Assembly (NCBI GenBank): GCA_017694875.1
Contig: JADIMG010000035.1
Location: forward strand, 1-61,964
Source of the DNA: Candidatus Gallipaludibacter merdavium
GTDB taxonomy: Bacteria > Bacteroidota > Bacteroidia > Bacteroidales > Paludibacteraceae
Length of the DNA: 61,964 bases
Direction of reading: 5' to 3'
Below are positions 26,059 through 34,723 of this stretch, piece after piece. The translations under genes were made by a program, and so were the position numbers. The stretch's first letter is position 1; each line of letters begins with the position of its first letter. The notes beneath the pieces are model-generated. The model had not been told where the DNA came from. It was given only the letters and a program-made list of their open reading frames with translations, and did no database searches.

Positions 26059-27573
26059 TTAGTTGTTTTTAAGAAATCTTATAACAGCATCTATTTCTTT
26101 GTATTTTGGCAAATCTTCCACAAATACGGGAACTATATCACGTATTTTTTCATATAAATCACGTGTTTCCACAGCTAATTTATCAGCAATCTTCAAACAG
26201 TCTACAGCCTGAACCAATGCAATCATATGAATCCCAAGAACCTGAAAACTATTATCAATTACATGCTGACAAATCAAAGCCGAATTTGTTCCCATTGACA
26301 CAATATCCTGATTATCATTATTATTCGGTATAGAATGAACATACATCGAATTAGAAAGTGTTTGGCATTCTGCTGTTGTAGAAGTTGCAGTAAACTGCAT
26401 TGCTTGCATACCATAATTCAATCCCAAAACACCTAAATTAACAAATGGAGGCAATATGCCATTGATGCGATCATGAAACAAATAATTCATCTGACGTTCT
26501 GCAAGCATAGTCATTTTAGTCACAGCAATTTTAAGTTTATCCATTTCAAACGACACATAATCACCATGAAAATTACCACCATGGATAACCATCTTATTTT
26601 GTGAATCAACAATTGGGTTATCATCAGCCGAATTCAATTCGTCTATCAACACTCTTTTCGCATTTATCAATGCGTCCAACACAGGTCCTAATATCTGAGG
26701 TATACAGCGCAATGAATAATAAGGTTGCACTTTATGTTTAAAAATATCCTCATCATTTTTATGATATAGTTCCTTTTCCCTATCCAACAACATTTTGCTA
26801 CCTTTTGCAATCTCTCTCATTTTAGCCGCAACTATTTGCTGTCCAGGATGACATTTCACTCCATTAAGAACCTCTGACATCAAATCATCATAGGAAGATG
26901 CTATTTCATTCATTAAAACAGAAGCCTTCAATGACCAAGTAAGCAATCGCTTCGCATTTAAAAGATTCACCAAGCCTATACCCGTCATTACCGCCGTCCC
27001 ATTTGTCACTGCCAAACCTTCACGCGTATACATTTGTAAAGGGACTATATTCAATTCCGACAACACATCTTCTGTATTTCGCCTGCTTCCTTTGTAAAAA
27101 ACCTCTCCTTCTCCAATCAGAGCCAATGCTATATGAGCTAATTGAACCAAATCACCACTTGCTCCCACACTACCATGTTGTGGTATCACTGGATATATAC
27201 CACAATTTAGAAAATCCACCAACAAATCACATGTCTGAATATTAACACCTGAATGCGCCTGCAAAAAAGTCATAAGCCGCGAAAGCATAGCTGCACGCAC
27301 ACACCTAACAGACAAAGGTTCTCCGACCCCAACAGAATGACTTCTTATAATATTATATTGAAGTTCTTTGAGATTTTTATCATCAATACGCCATTGGGCC
27401 ATTGGGCCAAATCCCGTATTAATACCATATATTACCTTGTCTTTAGCAAAAGAAGTCAGAAAAGAAAAGGATTCCTCCACTCTTTTCCGTACTTTTTCAT
27501 CAATTTCGATCTTGCACCCATCCTCAATTATAGACTGAACCTCATGCAAATTAAGTGTTCCTTTAATTACCAT
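26059..27573 (-). CDS. Tyrosine ammonia-lyase (HAL/PAL/TAL family)
   Basis: Removes ammonia from an aromatic amino acid, here probably tyrosine, giving 4-coumarate as polyene starter. The MIO prosthetic group should form from Ala138-Ser139-Gly140 in GSVGASGDLVQL. The essential Tyr is in VIYGINTGFG. The selectivity loop reads NIIRSHSVGVG (Ser78-His79). From memory, this loop and blocks such as YYSLRCIPQILGPVL and SIPNNNDNQDIVSMG closely match the tyrosine-specific lyase of Flavobacterium johnsoniae, which also sits in a flexirubin cluster. Histidine ammonia-lyase activity is less likely because no histidine-degradation genes are nearby. It is the first gene of the operon. Confidence 0.88.
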   Translation of the reverse strand: MVIKGTLNLHEVQSIIEDGCKIEIDEKVRKRVEESFSFLTSFAKDKVIYGINTGFGPMAQWRIDDKNLKELQYNIIRSHSVGVGEPLSVRCVRAAMLSRLMTFLQAHSGVNIQTCDLLVDFLNCGIYPVIPQHGSVGASGDLVQLAHIALALIGEGEVFYKGSRRNTEDVLSELNIVPLQMYTREGLAVTNGTAVMTGIGLVNLLNAKRLLTWSLKASVLMNEIASSYDDLMSEVLNGVKCHPGQQIVAAKMREIAKGSKMLLDREKELYHKNDEDIFKHKVQPYYSLRCIPQILGPVLDALINAKRVLIDELNSADDNPIVDSQNKMVIHGGNFHGDYVSFEMDKLKIAVTKMTMLAERQMNYLFHDRINGILPPFVNLGVLGLNYGMQAMQFTATSTTAECQTLSNSMYVHSIPNNNDNQDIVSMGTNSALICQHVIDNSFQVLGIHMIALVQAVDCLKIADKLAVETRDLYEKIRDIVPVFVEDLPKYKEIDAVIRFLKNN

Positions 27574-27647
27574 ATTATTTATGCACCTAGTAATAAGTTT
27601 TAAAATTCACGACACATTCTTTTAAAAAAAGAAAGATGTTTCATCGA

Positions 27648-27679
27648 CAAAGATAATATAATCGTTTATTTCCTACAAT
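27648..27679 (-). promoter_or_regulatory. Candidate promoter of the pigment operon
   Basis: Minus-strand TATCTTTG (plus 27648-27655) matches TAnnTTTG. An ATTG element (plus 27676-27679) lies 20 nt upstream. The transcript would start about 70 nt before the ammonia-lyase ATG. Confidence 0.5.
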
Positions 27680-28124
27680 ATTTTTATTACAAATTTACGT
27701 GCTATACAACACGAACAAGTTATTTGTTTTCTTGCAAAATTCACAAACACTAACTTTCGTGTAGTAAAAACACAACTATAAAAAGCTTTTAAGATCATTT
27801 GATTTTTAAAACGTCTTCTTTTCTAAATTACACAATCTACATCACATTAATCATCTGAAAACCAAACAAAAAGAGAATCATCAAAAGCCCGTCAAAAAAC
27901 AACTTAACCATTCACAATAACAAATATTTTCAGAATAACAAGAAAACTACTACAAGTAACAAAAGATGAAATGACATTGAATAGCTCTAAACAGAATTTG
28001 TCAAGTATAACTACATTAATGACAAAATAAGATTGAAACTAACAGAAAAAAGTCTGAAAGAATATCGACCCTTATTCTCCAATTTTGGAAACGCAGAAAT
28101 AAACAACTTTTGGGTCATATTCTT
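27680..28124. other. AT-rich non-coding segment at the right end of the island
   Basis: About 445 nt between the pigment promoter and the bioD repeat. It is strongly AT-rich, holds an AAAAGCTTTT palindrome near 27780, and shows no gene, tRNA, integrase remnant or clear terminator for bioD. Confidence 0.6.
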
Positions 28125-28308
28125 TTCACCCACCATTATTTCAAAACTGGTACCACTTCAAAATGTGCATCGGGAAAATGCTTGGACACATAATTGCGCA
28201 AATATTCCAGTGTGTCGTCTTGAATAGTGGTATCGGCCAAAGTAGGATAAAGATTATAGAAGAATGTATGCAGACGAATGTTTCTACGCTGCACAGCCTC
28301 CAGACTCA
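28125..28308 (-). repeat. 184-bp direct repeat, copy 2 (3' end of intact bioD)
   Basis: Same sequence as 4857-5040 with five mismatches by eye. It runs from 11 nt past the bioD stop into the coding region. Beyond 28308 the intact gene continues, whereas copy 1 changes to unrelated sequence. Confidence 0.95.
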
Positions 28309-28780
28309 GCAGAGCATGGTTGATGCTACCCAATTTGCCGGAAGCCACAAACATCAAAGGATAATCATGCTGGGCGATATAGTCAATCGTGAGCAAATTT
28401 TCTGTAAGCGGCACCATTAAACCACCAGCGCCTTCAAGGAGCACCACTTCATAGCGGTCGCTCAATATTTCTGTTGCCCTACGAATTTTATCAAAATCAA
28501 TCGGGCGATTGTCTATGCGTGCTGCCAAATGTGGTGAACAAGGATAAGAATAGATTTCGGGCATGGTCAGTTTCTGTTCGTCCTCCGGCGTAAAAGATAT
28601 TCCCATAATGCGGCGGTGCAATTCGATGTCTTCCGATACATCACGATTGCCCGTCTGCACCAATTTCTGCGTAATCACCTTTACGCCTTGTTCCATAAGG
28701 CATTTAGCCCAATAGCCCGTTACATAGGACTTGCCAGCATCCGTGTCGATGCCACTGAAAAAATAGACATTGTCTTTCAT
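28136..28780 (-). CDS. bioD: Dethiobiotin synthetase BioD
   Basis: ATP-dependent closure of the ureido ring, converting DAPA and CO2 to dethiobiotin. The P-loop is GIDTDAGKSYVTG near residue 7. The later VLLEGAGGLMVPL block is characteristic of the family. The start at 28780 comes one nucleotide after the bioC stop, which is preferable to a Met eight codons upstream inside bioC. Its last 173 nt are duplicated 23 kb away, so the present gene may be a hybrid whose tail came in with the pigment island. No terminator is visible after its stop. Confidence 0.95.
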   Translation of the reverse strand: MKDNVYFFSGIDTDAGKSYVTGYWAKCLMEQGVKVITQKLVQTGNRDVSEDIELHRRIMGISFTPEDEQKLTMPEIYSYPCSPHLAARIDNRPIDFDKIRRATEILSDRYEVVLLEGAGGLMVPLTENLLTIDYIAQHDYPLMFVASGKLGSINHALLSLEAVQRRNIRLHTFFYNLYPTLADTTIQDDTLEYLRNYVSKHFPDAHFEVVPVLK

Positions 28781-28781
28781 A

Positions 28782-29528
28782 TTACTTGATTTTTGCCAAT
28801 ACATAAATAGGGTGATAAGTTAAATGAACATTTCCTTCTTCATCATGGAAACGTTCTTGATAATCAGCACAGAAACGCGTAAGTGAGGTAGATGTAAAAC
28901 GGTGTGGAGCTGTTGCATTCACTCCCGTTTCCTTAATGTGGCGCAACACTTGCATAGGTGTAGAAAAGGTTTGGGCAATGCGTTCCTCGCCAATATAACA
29001 CAGGTCATAAAAAGGTTCGAGCATGGCTTGCAAGTCATTCATATCCGGATAAGTGAGCCCTTTGCCTGTCAAAGTCCGTATCTCCTGCAGATTGTCAGGC
29101 CCAAAAGTAGAGAATGCCAACCAGCCATCGGGCAGCAGACAGCGGCGCACACGTTCAAAAAAACGTTCCGGATGGACAAACCACTGCAAGGCAGAGCATG
29201 AACACAATATCTGCACTTGTGGAAAGTCGCCCGTTTCCGCATCGAAAGCACGAAAAGAAACATGGTCGTTCAACAATGAAGCCACACAACCTTCCATAGC
29301 CGAAGACAGGTCATTGAGCAACAGAGAAGAAGGGCGAAAATGCTCACAAATCAAGCGCGAAAAGAAGCCTGTTCCACAACCAAACTCTGCCATAGCTGTA
29401 CCCACAGGAAGATGATGGTCCAACATGAGTTGCAGCATATTATGGGCAATGGTCTGCTGAGCCAAAGCCTGACGCTCATAGGTGAAACAAGCGCGCGAAA
29501 AACGGTCAGCTATCAATTGTTTGTCCAT
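28782..29528 (-). CDS. bioC: Malonyl-ACP O-methyltransferase BioC
   Basis: Methylates malonyl-ACP so that fatty acid synthesis can build the pimeloyl chain of biotin. The 248-residue protein starts with the BioC-type segment DRFSRACFTYERQALAQ and has SAM motif I as MAEFGCGTGFFS near residue 46. CSCSALQWF near residue 108 is typical of BioC. It overlaps bioG by 16 nt, and in many Bacteroidetes the two are linked or fused, which fits joint function. Confidence 0.93.
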   Translation of the reverse strand: MDKQLIADRFSRACFTYERQALAQQTIAHNMLQLMLDHHLPVGTAMAEFGCGTGFFSRLICEHFRPSSLLLNDLSSAMEGCVASLLNDHVSFRAFDAETGDFPQVQILCSCSALQWFVHPERFFERVRRCLLPDGWLAFSTFGPDNLQEIRTLTGKGLTYPDMNDLQAMLEPFYDLCYIGEERIAQTFSTPMQVLRHIKETGVNATAPHRFTSTSLTRFCADYQERFHDEEGNVHLTYHPIYVLAKIK

Positions 29529-30175
29529 GAAAAAACAGTTAGAAGTTGTTGTAACAATTGCGCATCATAATGTGCCACATCAACATCAACATAAGGAACA
29601 TTTTCGGTTTGCCAAGCCAAATGCTGGGCTTGCGGTAGAAAAATCAAATCACCCTTTCCAATCCATGCCATGTTCCAAGGACATTGAGGTACAGGCAACT
29701 GTAATGAGCGGGTAATGATAGCCCCTAATTCCGTTTTCAAGTCTTCCACCGAACGCACAGGAGCATTTTGCATAAAAGCGGCATACGCCACTGAACCACA
29801 CATACGACGACGGAACTTGTCCAAATTGCGCTGGTCCAAACGCTCACAAGTAGGCACAGCAATTTCAGGCGCTATTCCCATGGAAGCATGCACCGGTGTG
29901 GGCGTACCATTGAATGCAATGGCATGAGTAACCGGCAAACCCAAATTCTGCCATACACAAGCCGCCTGCCACACACCCATAGACCATGCCACCAAGCGTA
30001 TTTCCTGATAACCATCCAGCAACTGAACATCAAAATCAGGGGTAGTATAATCATAGCACATCAGCACATCGCTCGAAAAGGGCAAATGCATGAAAGGATG
30101 TTCATCCATGCCCCACCCTGCAAAGAAAAGCGTCAGGACGGGCGTGCCTTCCTTCTTCAAAAAAACCTGCTTCAT
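29513..30175 (-). CDS. bioG: Pimeloyl-ACP methyl ester esterase BioG
   Basis: Removes the methyl group from pimeloyl-ACP methyl ester, ending the BioC-initiated chain. The 220-residue alpha/beta hydrolase matches the BioG (DUF452) family. The nucleophile Ser is in VAWSMGVWQA. LFFAGWGMDEHPF near residue 17 is the family's N-terminal signature, and a His near the C-terminus (VAHYDAQ) could complete the triad. It overlaps bioF by 4 nt and bioC by 16 nt, so the pathway is complete in this operon without BioH. Confidence 0.9.
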   Translation of the reverse strand: MKQVFLKKEGTPVLTLFFAGWGMDEHPFMHLPFSSDVLMCYDYTTPDFDVQLLDGYQEIRLVAWSMGVWQAACVWQNLGLPVTHAIAFNGTPTPVHASMGIAPEIAVPTCERLDQRNLDKFRRRMCGSVAYAAFMQNAPVRSVEDLKTELGAIITRSLQLPVPQCPWNMAWIGKGDLIFLPQAQHLAWQTENVPYVDVDVAHYDAQLLQQLLTVFSWTNN

Positions 30176-31362
30176 CGGCCGCCTCCTTTCATCACCTCAG
30201 ATGCCATTGGTACATTAGACAAGAATGCCTCCACTTCGGAAAGCGTAACATCGGCTGTTAGGGAAATGCGAATGCGCGATGTGCCCTCCGGCACTGTGGG
30301 CGGACGAACCGGCATGACATAAAAACCTTTTCGTTGCAGGCATTGCGCCAATCGCACCGCCTCTTTGCTGTCGCCCACCATCAGCGGAACGATATGGCTT
30401 TGTGACAATGCCGGATAACCTTTTGCTTCCAAACCACGGGACAGTGCGGAAGTCAATTCTGCCAACTTCTGACGGCGTTCTACAAAAGCAGGGAAGTGAC
30501 GGAGCATGAACCCCGTCCATTGGGCACACACAGGTGGAAGTGCCGTTGTGAAAATGAAAGTCCGCATGCGGTTGACCAGAAAATCTTTTATTATCTGCTT
30601 GCCAACCCAATAGGCACCCGCAGATGCTACCGCCTTTCCGAAAGTGCCCACCAAGAAGTCTATATCGCCCATTGTACCCGTTTCCTCCGCATATCCCAAT
30701 CCTTGAGCACCACGCACACCAAAGGCATGCGCCTCATCTACATAAAGCAACACATTATCGTATTGTTTTTTCAGTTGGACCAAAAGGGGCAAGTCCGCCA
30801 CATCACCATCCATACTGAACACACTTTCCGTAACAATTATAATCTGAGAGGCACTTGACGCATATTGCCGCAAAAGCCTCTCCAACTGGGTATAGTCATT
30901 GTGTTTGTAGCGCACTGCTTTAGCCGCTGACAGCCGTATACCGTCTATCAAGCTGGCATGCACCAGTTTATCAGCCAAGATAACCGTATTGGCATCAGCC
31001 ACTGCAGGAAGCAAGCCCGTATTGACATGATAACCGCTATTAAAGGTAAGCGCAGTTTCCGTCTGAAACATCTGCGCCAACTGATTTTCCAAGTCCACAA
31101 ACGCCGTCTTATTGCCTGTAAGCAAACGAGAGGAAGAAGAGGTCGGTTCAAAAGCTGCAGGCGTCATTTCCGACAGAAATTCCTCACGCAAAGACAACTC
31201 ATTGGCCAGGCCCAAATAATCATTGGAAGCCAGATTGAGCATCCGTACCCCCTCTGCATTCGTTACCCAACGGCCATCATAAACCACCGAAGGCAAGGAA
31301 CGAAAATTGCCCGACTGTTGCAACTGTTCCAAAACATGTTGCATGTTTTCTATCGGATTCAT
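30172..31362 (-). CDS. bioF: 8-amino-7-oxononanoate synthase BioF
   Basis: PLP enzyme joining pimeloyl-ACP or pimeloyl-CoA with alanine to give KAPA. The 396-residue length is typical. The cofactor Lys is in [14 protein letters not shown], and the upstream [12 protein letters not shown] holds the Asp/His that contact PLP. NDYLGLA appears near residue 47. The start overlaps the bioB/A stop by 4 nt and its end overlaps bioG by 4 nt, indicating translational coupling throughout. Confidence 0.95.
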   Translation of the reverse strand: MNPIENMQHVLEQLQQSGNFRSLPSVVYDGRWVTNAEGVRMLNLASNDYLGLANELSLREEFLSEMTPAAFEPTSSSSRLLTGNKTAFVDLENQLAQMFQTETALTFNSGYHVNTGLLPAVADANTVILADKLVHASLIDGIRLSAAKAVRYKHNDYTQLERLLRQYASSASQIIIVTESVFSMDGDVADLPLLVQLKKQYDNVLLYVDEAHAFGVRGAQGLGYAEETGTMGDIDFLVGTFGKAVASAGAYWVGKQIIKDFLVNRMRTFIFTTALPPVCAQWTGFMLRHFPAFVERRQKLAELTSALSRGLEAKGYPALSQSHIVPLMVGDSKEAVRLAQCLQRKGFYVMPVRPPTVPEGTSRIRISLTADVTLSEVEAFLSNVPMASEVMKGGGR

Positions 31363-33587
31363 AGCTCAGACACAATTTTTACGAGCGCAGCCGTAAGACG
31401 AGACAATTCTTCTTCCTTAATGATGAAAGGCGGCATGATGTAAACCAGTTTACCGAACGGGCGTACCCAGACACCTTCCTCCACAAAACGCTTTTGCATG
31501 TAAGCCATATCAACCGGTTGTTTGGTTTCTATCACTCCAATGGCACCCAATACACGCACATCAGCCACCTGCGGCAACTTGCGTGCAGGCTCCAGCTCAC
31601 GTTGGAGCTGTGCTTCAATACGCTTCACATTGGATTGCCAATCGGAATCCATCAACAACTGCAAAGAAGCACAAGCCACCGCACACGCCAACGGATTACC
31701 CATAAACGTAGGTCCGTGCATAAAGGCATACGGATAATGATTGGAAATCATGTCGGCTACCTTATTGGAAGCGAGAACCGCCGAGAAGGTCATATAACCA
31801 CCCGTGAGTGCCTTACCAATGCACATAATGTCAGGTTCCACACCTGCATGTTCCCAAGCAAACAGCTTGCCTGTACGTCCAAAACCGGTAGCAATCTCAT
31901 CAAAGATGACCAGTATATTGTTTTCACGGCACAACTGAACAGCCTGCCGCAAATATTCCGGATGGTAGAAACGCATTCCACCTGCTCCTTGCACAATCGG
32001 TTCAAGTATAAGTGCCGCCAAGTTGTCTTTTTGCTGTTCTATCAACTGACGGAGCGGTTCAATATCTTCTGGCATCCATTCCCCACCAAAACGGGATTGG
32101 GGCGAAGAAACAAAATACCTTACCGGCAAAGCCGAACCGAACAGGCTGTGCATGCCCGTTACTGGGTCACAAACCGACATGGCATTCCAAGTATCGCCAT
32201 GATAACCGGAGCGTATGGTTACAAAATTGTTCTTCTGCGGCTGTCCTGCGGCAAACCAATATTGCACAGCCATTTTCAATGCCACCTCTACTGCCACCGA
32301 ACCCGAATCGGCATAAAAAATCTTCTGCATGCTGTGAGGCACCAGAGGCAAGAGCATCTTTGCCAAACGGATGGCCGGCTCGTGGGTCAATCCACCGAAC
32401 ATGACATGCGCCATCTTTTCCGATTGCTCCCGCAAAGCCTTGTTGAGCACAGGATGGTTATACCCGTGCACCATGCACCACCAGGAGGACATGCCTTCAA
32501 TCAGTTTACGACCGTCAGCCAACGTGATGGTAGCTCCTTCTGCCGACTGTACTTCATAGACCGGCAACGGATTGGTTGTTGATGTATATGGATGCCACAA
32601 ATGCTGCCTGTCAAACAATGTATGGTCTGGCAAAAAATAACCCGATTCCACAGTGCGTTTCTTGTCTTCCTCCACTTTGGCACCCAGCGTAGTAAGCAAG
32701 TCACCCACAATAGCCGAGTTAATGCCAATACGAAAAGCCTTGCGCACCGTTTCGTCCGACAATCGTGCCCGTCCGCCAGCAAAACGCAAATAGGCAGTAG
32801 GATGAATAAAGCGATAAATGGCCACTGTGGTGAGTATTTCCTCGTCCGAAAGAAGCGGCGTATGTTCCAACGGAGTACCCGGAATAGGTGAAAGAATATT
32901 GAGCGGTATCGATTTCACATTCAATTCCCTAAGCAGGAAAGCCATTTCAATACGCTGTTCGAGCGTTTCACCCATACCAATAATACCTCCACTGCACACA
33001 TCCATTCCGACACGTTGTGCCGCCTTGAGCGTTTCCATCTTTTGGGGAATGGTATGCGTGGTGCATAAATTAGGAAAATAGGACGGTGCCGACTCCAAAT
33101 TGCAATGATAACGGGTCATTCCTGCGTCGTGAAGCGTACGCAATTGGTCCTCGGTGAGAAGTCCTAATGAGCCACAAATTTCAATGGAAGTATTTTCACG
33201 AATGTAACGCACGGTTTCGGCAAGTTGGGCCAATTGGTGGGAATCCAGTTTTCGTCCGCTGGTGACGAGAGAATAACGTGCGATACCTTGTTTTTCGTTG
33301 TAAATTGCCTGTCTGAGGCATTCTTCTTTGGGAAGGAGGGGATATTCTTCGATATGAGTTTGATGGTGGATAGATTGTGCACACCACTTGCAGTTTTCCG
33401 GGCAACGTCCTGATTTGGCATTGATAATGGAACACATGTCAAATGCCTTGCCGGCCCGTGCAGCTGTTATTTGCGCCGCTGCATCATAGAGCGCTTCACG
33501 GTCGGTCAGTCCTGCTAACCACAATGCTTCCTCGAGCGATATGTCACTACCCGCCAGCACCCGTTGCTTGATTGATTCTAAAGTCAT
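31359..33587 (-). CDS. bioB: Fused biotin synthase (BioB) and DAPA aminotransferase (BioA)
   Basis: One 742-residue chain holding two biotin enzymes. The N-terminal about 320 residues are a radical-SAM BioB with the cluster motif [13 protein letters not shown] (CxxxCxxC), which inserts sulfur into dethiobiotin. The C-terminal about 415 residues are BioA, a SAM-dependent PLP aminotransferase, with [27 protein letters not shown] and the PLP Lys in [11 protein letters not shown]. The chosen start is MTLESIK at 33587, where BioB similarity begins, but the frame stays open without a stop through a conserved-looking leader up to 33767. The two enzymes act at non-adjacent steps (DAPA formation and the last step), so the fusion is not simple substrate channelling. 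Confidence 0.93.
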   Translation of the reverse strand: MTLESIKQRVLAGSDISLEEALWLAGLTDREALYDAAAQITAARAGKAFDMCSIINAKSGRCPENCKWCAQSIHHQTHIEEYPLLPKEECLRQAIYNEKQGIARYSLVTSGRKLDSHQLAQLAETVRYIRENTSIEICGSLGLLTEDQLRTLHDAGMTRYHCNLESAPSYFPNLCTTHTIPQKMETLKAAQRVGMDVCSGGIIGMGETLEQRIEMAFLLRELNVKSIPLNILSPIPGTPLEHTPLLSDEEILTTVAIYRFIHPTAYLRFAGGRARLSDETVRKAFRIGINSAIVGDLLTTLGAKVEEDKKRTVESGYFLPDHTLFDRQHLWHPYTSTTNPLPVYEVQSAEGATITLADGRKLIEGMSSWWCMVHGYNHPVLNKALREQSEKMAHVMFGGLTHEPAIRLAKMLLPLVPHSMQKIFYADSGSVAVEVALKMAVQYWFAAGQPQKNNFVTIRSGYHGDTWNAMSVCDPVTGMHSLFGSALPVRYFVSSPQSRFGGEWMPEDIEPLRQLIEQQKDNLAALILEPIVQGAGGMRFYHPEYLRQAVQLCRENNILVIFDEIATGFGRTGKLFAWEHAGVEPDIMCIGKALTGGYMTFSAVLASNKVADMISNHYPYAFMHGPTFMGNPLACAVACASLQLLMDSDWQSNVKRIEAQLQRELEPARKLPQVADVRVLGAIGVIETKQPVDMAYMQKRFVEEGVWVRPFGKLVYIMPPFIIKEEELSRLTAALVKIVSEL

Positions 33588-33767
33588 GTATTGTGAATGT
33601 TTGAATATTTTGAACGTTGACTGTTTATTCAACGACGCATCAGCAGCCTGTACATGAAGGCGACCTATCGTAACTTGTTTATGGAGCGAGGCAAAGACAG
33701 CATAAGCCTTACGGCTAAAACGCCGAAAGCGAAAGGTTTTATTTATCTGTTGTCTGTTCTGCTTCAT
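33588..33767 (-). other. In-frame upstream leader peptide or N-terminal extension of BioB/A
   Basis: Sixty codons, MKQNRQQ to KHSQY, lie directly upstream and in frame with BioB without a stop. They include a basic-aromatic stretch, [18 protein letters not shown], then VTIGRLHV. I recall similar short sequences at the starts of other Bacteroidetes cofactor- or TonB-related genes, but cannot confirm that here. The putative promoter at 33787 would put its ATG only about 10-15 nt into the mRNA. It could be a real extension or a regulatory leader. Confidence 0.5.
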
Positions 33768-33786
33768 ATTCTTTGTAATGGAGTAG

Positions 33787-33794
33787 CAAAAGTA
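33787..33794 (-). promoter_or_regulatory. Candidate promoter of the biotin operon
   Basis: CAAAAGTA on plus is TACTTTTG on minus, a full TAnnTTTG match, about 20 nt upstream of the leader ATG at 33767. The -33 element is weak (ATTG-like near 33813-33818). I did not recognise a BirA operator with confidence. Confidence 0.5.
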
Positions 33795-33943
33795 ATGTTT
33801 TTTTCGGGAGTAATCAATATTACCCAATCATTGTTTGCATATGTTCGGGATTTTCGCGAATATTGCATATGGGCAAGTATATGATAGAACTTACCATACA
33901 TAGTTATAATAGCTCTGGACAACTTAACATTAAATTGCAGAAA

Positions 33944-34408
33944 ATGAGAATTGACAAAATAATAGTAGACAAGAAAAAATATTTGAACCTTCTACTATTG
34001 GCAGATGAACAAGAATCAATGATAGACCGCTATTTGGATAGAGGAGAAATGTTTGTTATGTATGATTCAGAAAACGAGCCCATCTGTTCTGCTGTTATTA
34101 CCGATGAGGGAAACGACATTTGCGAATTAAAAAATCTGGCAGTATCCTTACAACACCAAAGGAAAGGATATGGCAAAAGAATGGTCAATTTTCTTTGCAC
34201 ACATTATGCGAATAGATTTAAATCAATTATAGTTGGTACAGGAGATAGTATACAAACTGTTTCCTTCTATAAAAGTTGTGGTTTTTACTATTCACATACA
34301 ATTCCTGACTTTTTTACAAAGAACTATGTTCATCCAATAATAGAGAATGGAAAAGTTTTAAAAGATATGATTTATTTTAGGCGAAACCTAGTATATTCGT
34401 TGATGTAA
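33944..34408 (+). CDS. GNAT-family N-acetyltransferase
   Basis: Predicted acetyl-CoA-dependent acetyltransferase of unknown substrate. The 154-residue chain has the GNAT core. Motif A appears as LAVSLQHQRKGYGKRMVNFL (QxxGxG/A), preceded by the ICELKNLAV strand. The C-terminal VSFYKSCGFYYSH is the usual GFxx segment. The frame opens at 33863, but ATG 33944 gives the normal domain start. It is AT-rich, stands alone and diverges from the biotin operon. It ends in a hairpin terminator. Confidence 0.8.
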   Translation: MRIDKIIVDKKKYLNLLLLADEQESMIDRYLDRGEMFVMYDSENEPICSAVITDEGNDICELKNLAVSLQHQRKGYGKRMVNFLCTHYANRFKSIIVGTGDSIQTVSFYKSCGFYYSHTIPDFFTKNYVHPIIENGKVLKDMIYFRRNLVYSLM

Positions 34409-34409
34409 A

Positions 34410-34438
34410 CGAACAAAATCCTATAGTTCGGATTTTTT
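34410..34438 (+). terminator. Terminator after the GNAT gene
   Basis: CGAAC (34410-34414) pairs with GTTCG (34426-34430), and an alternative AATCC/GGATT pairing overlaps it. TTTTTT follows at 34433-34438. Confidence 0.55.
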
Positions 34439-34481
34439 ATAGACACACATGAGCTTTCATGAGATAGAAAGGAATTAAAAG

Positions 34482-34518
34482 TGCCCTTTGAAGATTTTTC
34501 GTATTCTTTCAAAGGGCA
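34482..34518 (-). terminator. Hairpin downstream of the outer-membrane-protein remnant and pyrD
   Basis: TGCCCTTTGAA (34482-34492) pairs with TTCAAAGGGCA (34508-34518), an 11-bp perfect stem. On the minus strand it is followed by CTTTTAA. It lies 27 nt past the stop codon of the remnant at 34545. Confidence 0.6.
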
Positions 34519-34544
34519 TCGCTATTAAATAATATATTCTGTTA

Positions 34545-34722
34545 TCAGAAAGTTACTGTTAACGACAATCCCGCAACGGGAGTTTTTGCATATCCAGTTG
34601 AGAGAGATGAAAAATAAGGCTGAAGTTTGATATCAGATGACATTTTACGCATATCCTGTATAAATACTATCATAAGAAATGGCCATATCAAATATCCATT
34701 ATCATGGACAACCTTTCCAATG
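34545..34722 (-). pseudogene. 3' remnant of an outer-membrane beta-barrel gene
   Basis: A minus-strand frame reads NGYLIWPFLMIVFIQDMRKM, then DIKLQPYFSSLSTGYAKTPV, then AGLSLTVTF and a stop at 34545. The ending, with alternating residues and a terminal Phe, is what the last strand of an outer-membrane beta-barrel looks like and what the assembly machinery recognises. The frame runs into the 3' end of pyrD without its own start or signal peptide, so only a tail remains. It keeps its downstream hairpin. I cannot name the family. A chance open frame is the alternative. Confidence 0.45.
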
Positions 34723-34723
34723 C

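Noticed and set aside
26059-27573. Reading the lyase as histidine ammonia-lyase of histidine breakdown
   Set aside because: No hut genes are nearby, the gene heads a polyene operon, and remembered blocks match the tyrosine-specific lyase of a flexirubin cluster better.
27574-28124. Possible integrase or attachment gene at the right end of the island
   Set aside because: No open frame of useful length or recombinase motif is present; the segment is simply AT-rich.
31494-32582. 362-codon open frame on the plus strand opposite bioB/A
   Set aside because: It is antisense to a well-supported gene with clear BioA and BioB motifs, has no recognisable domain, and exists because of the codon bias of the opposite strand.
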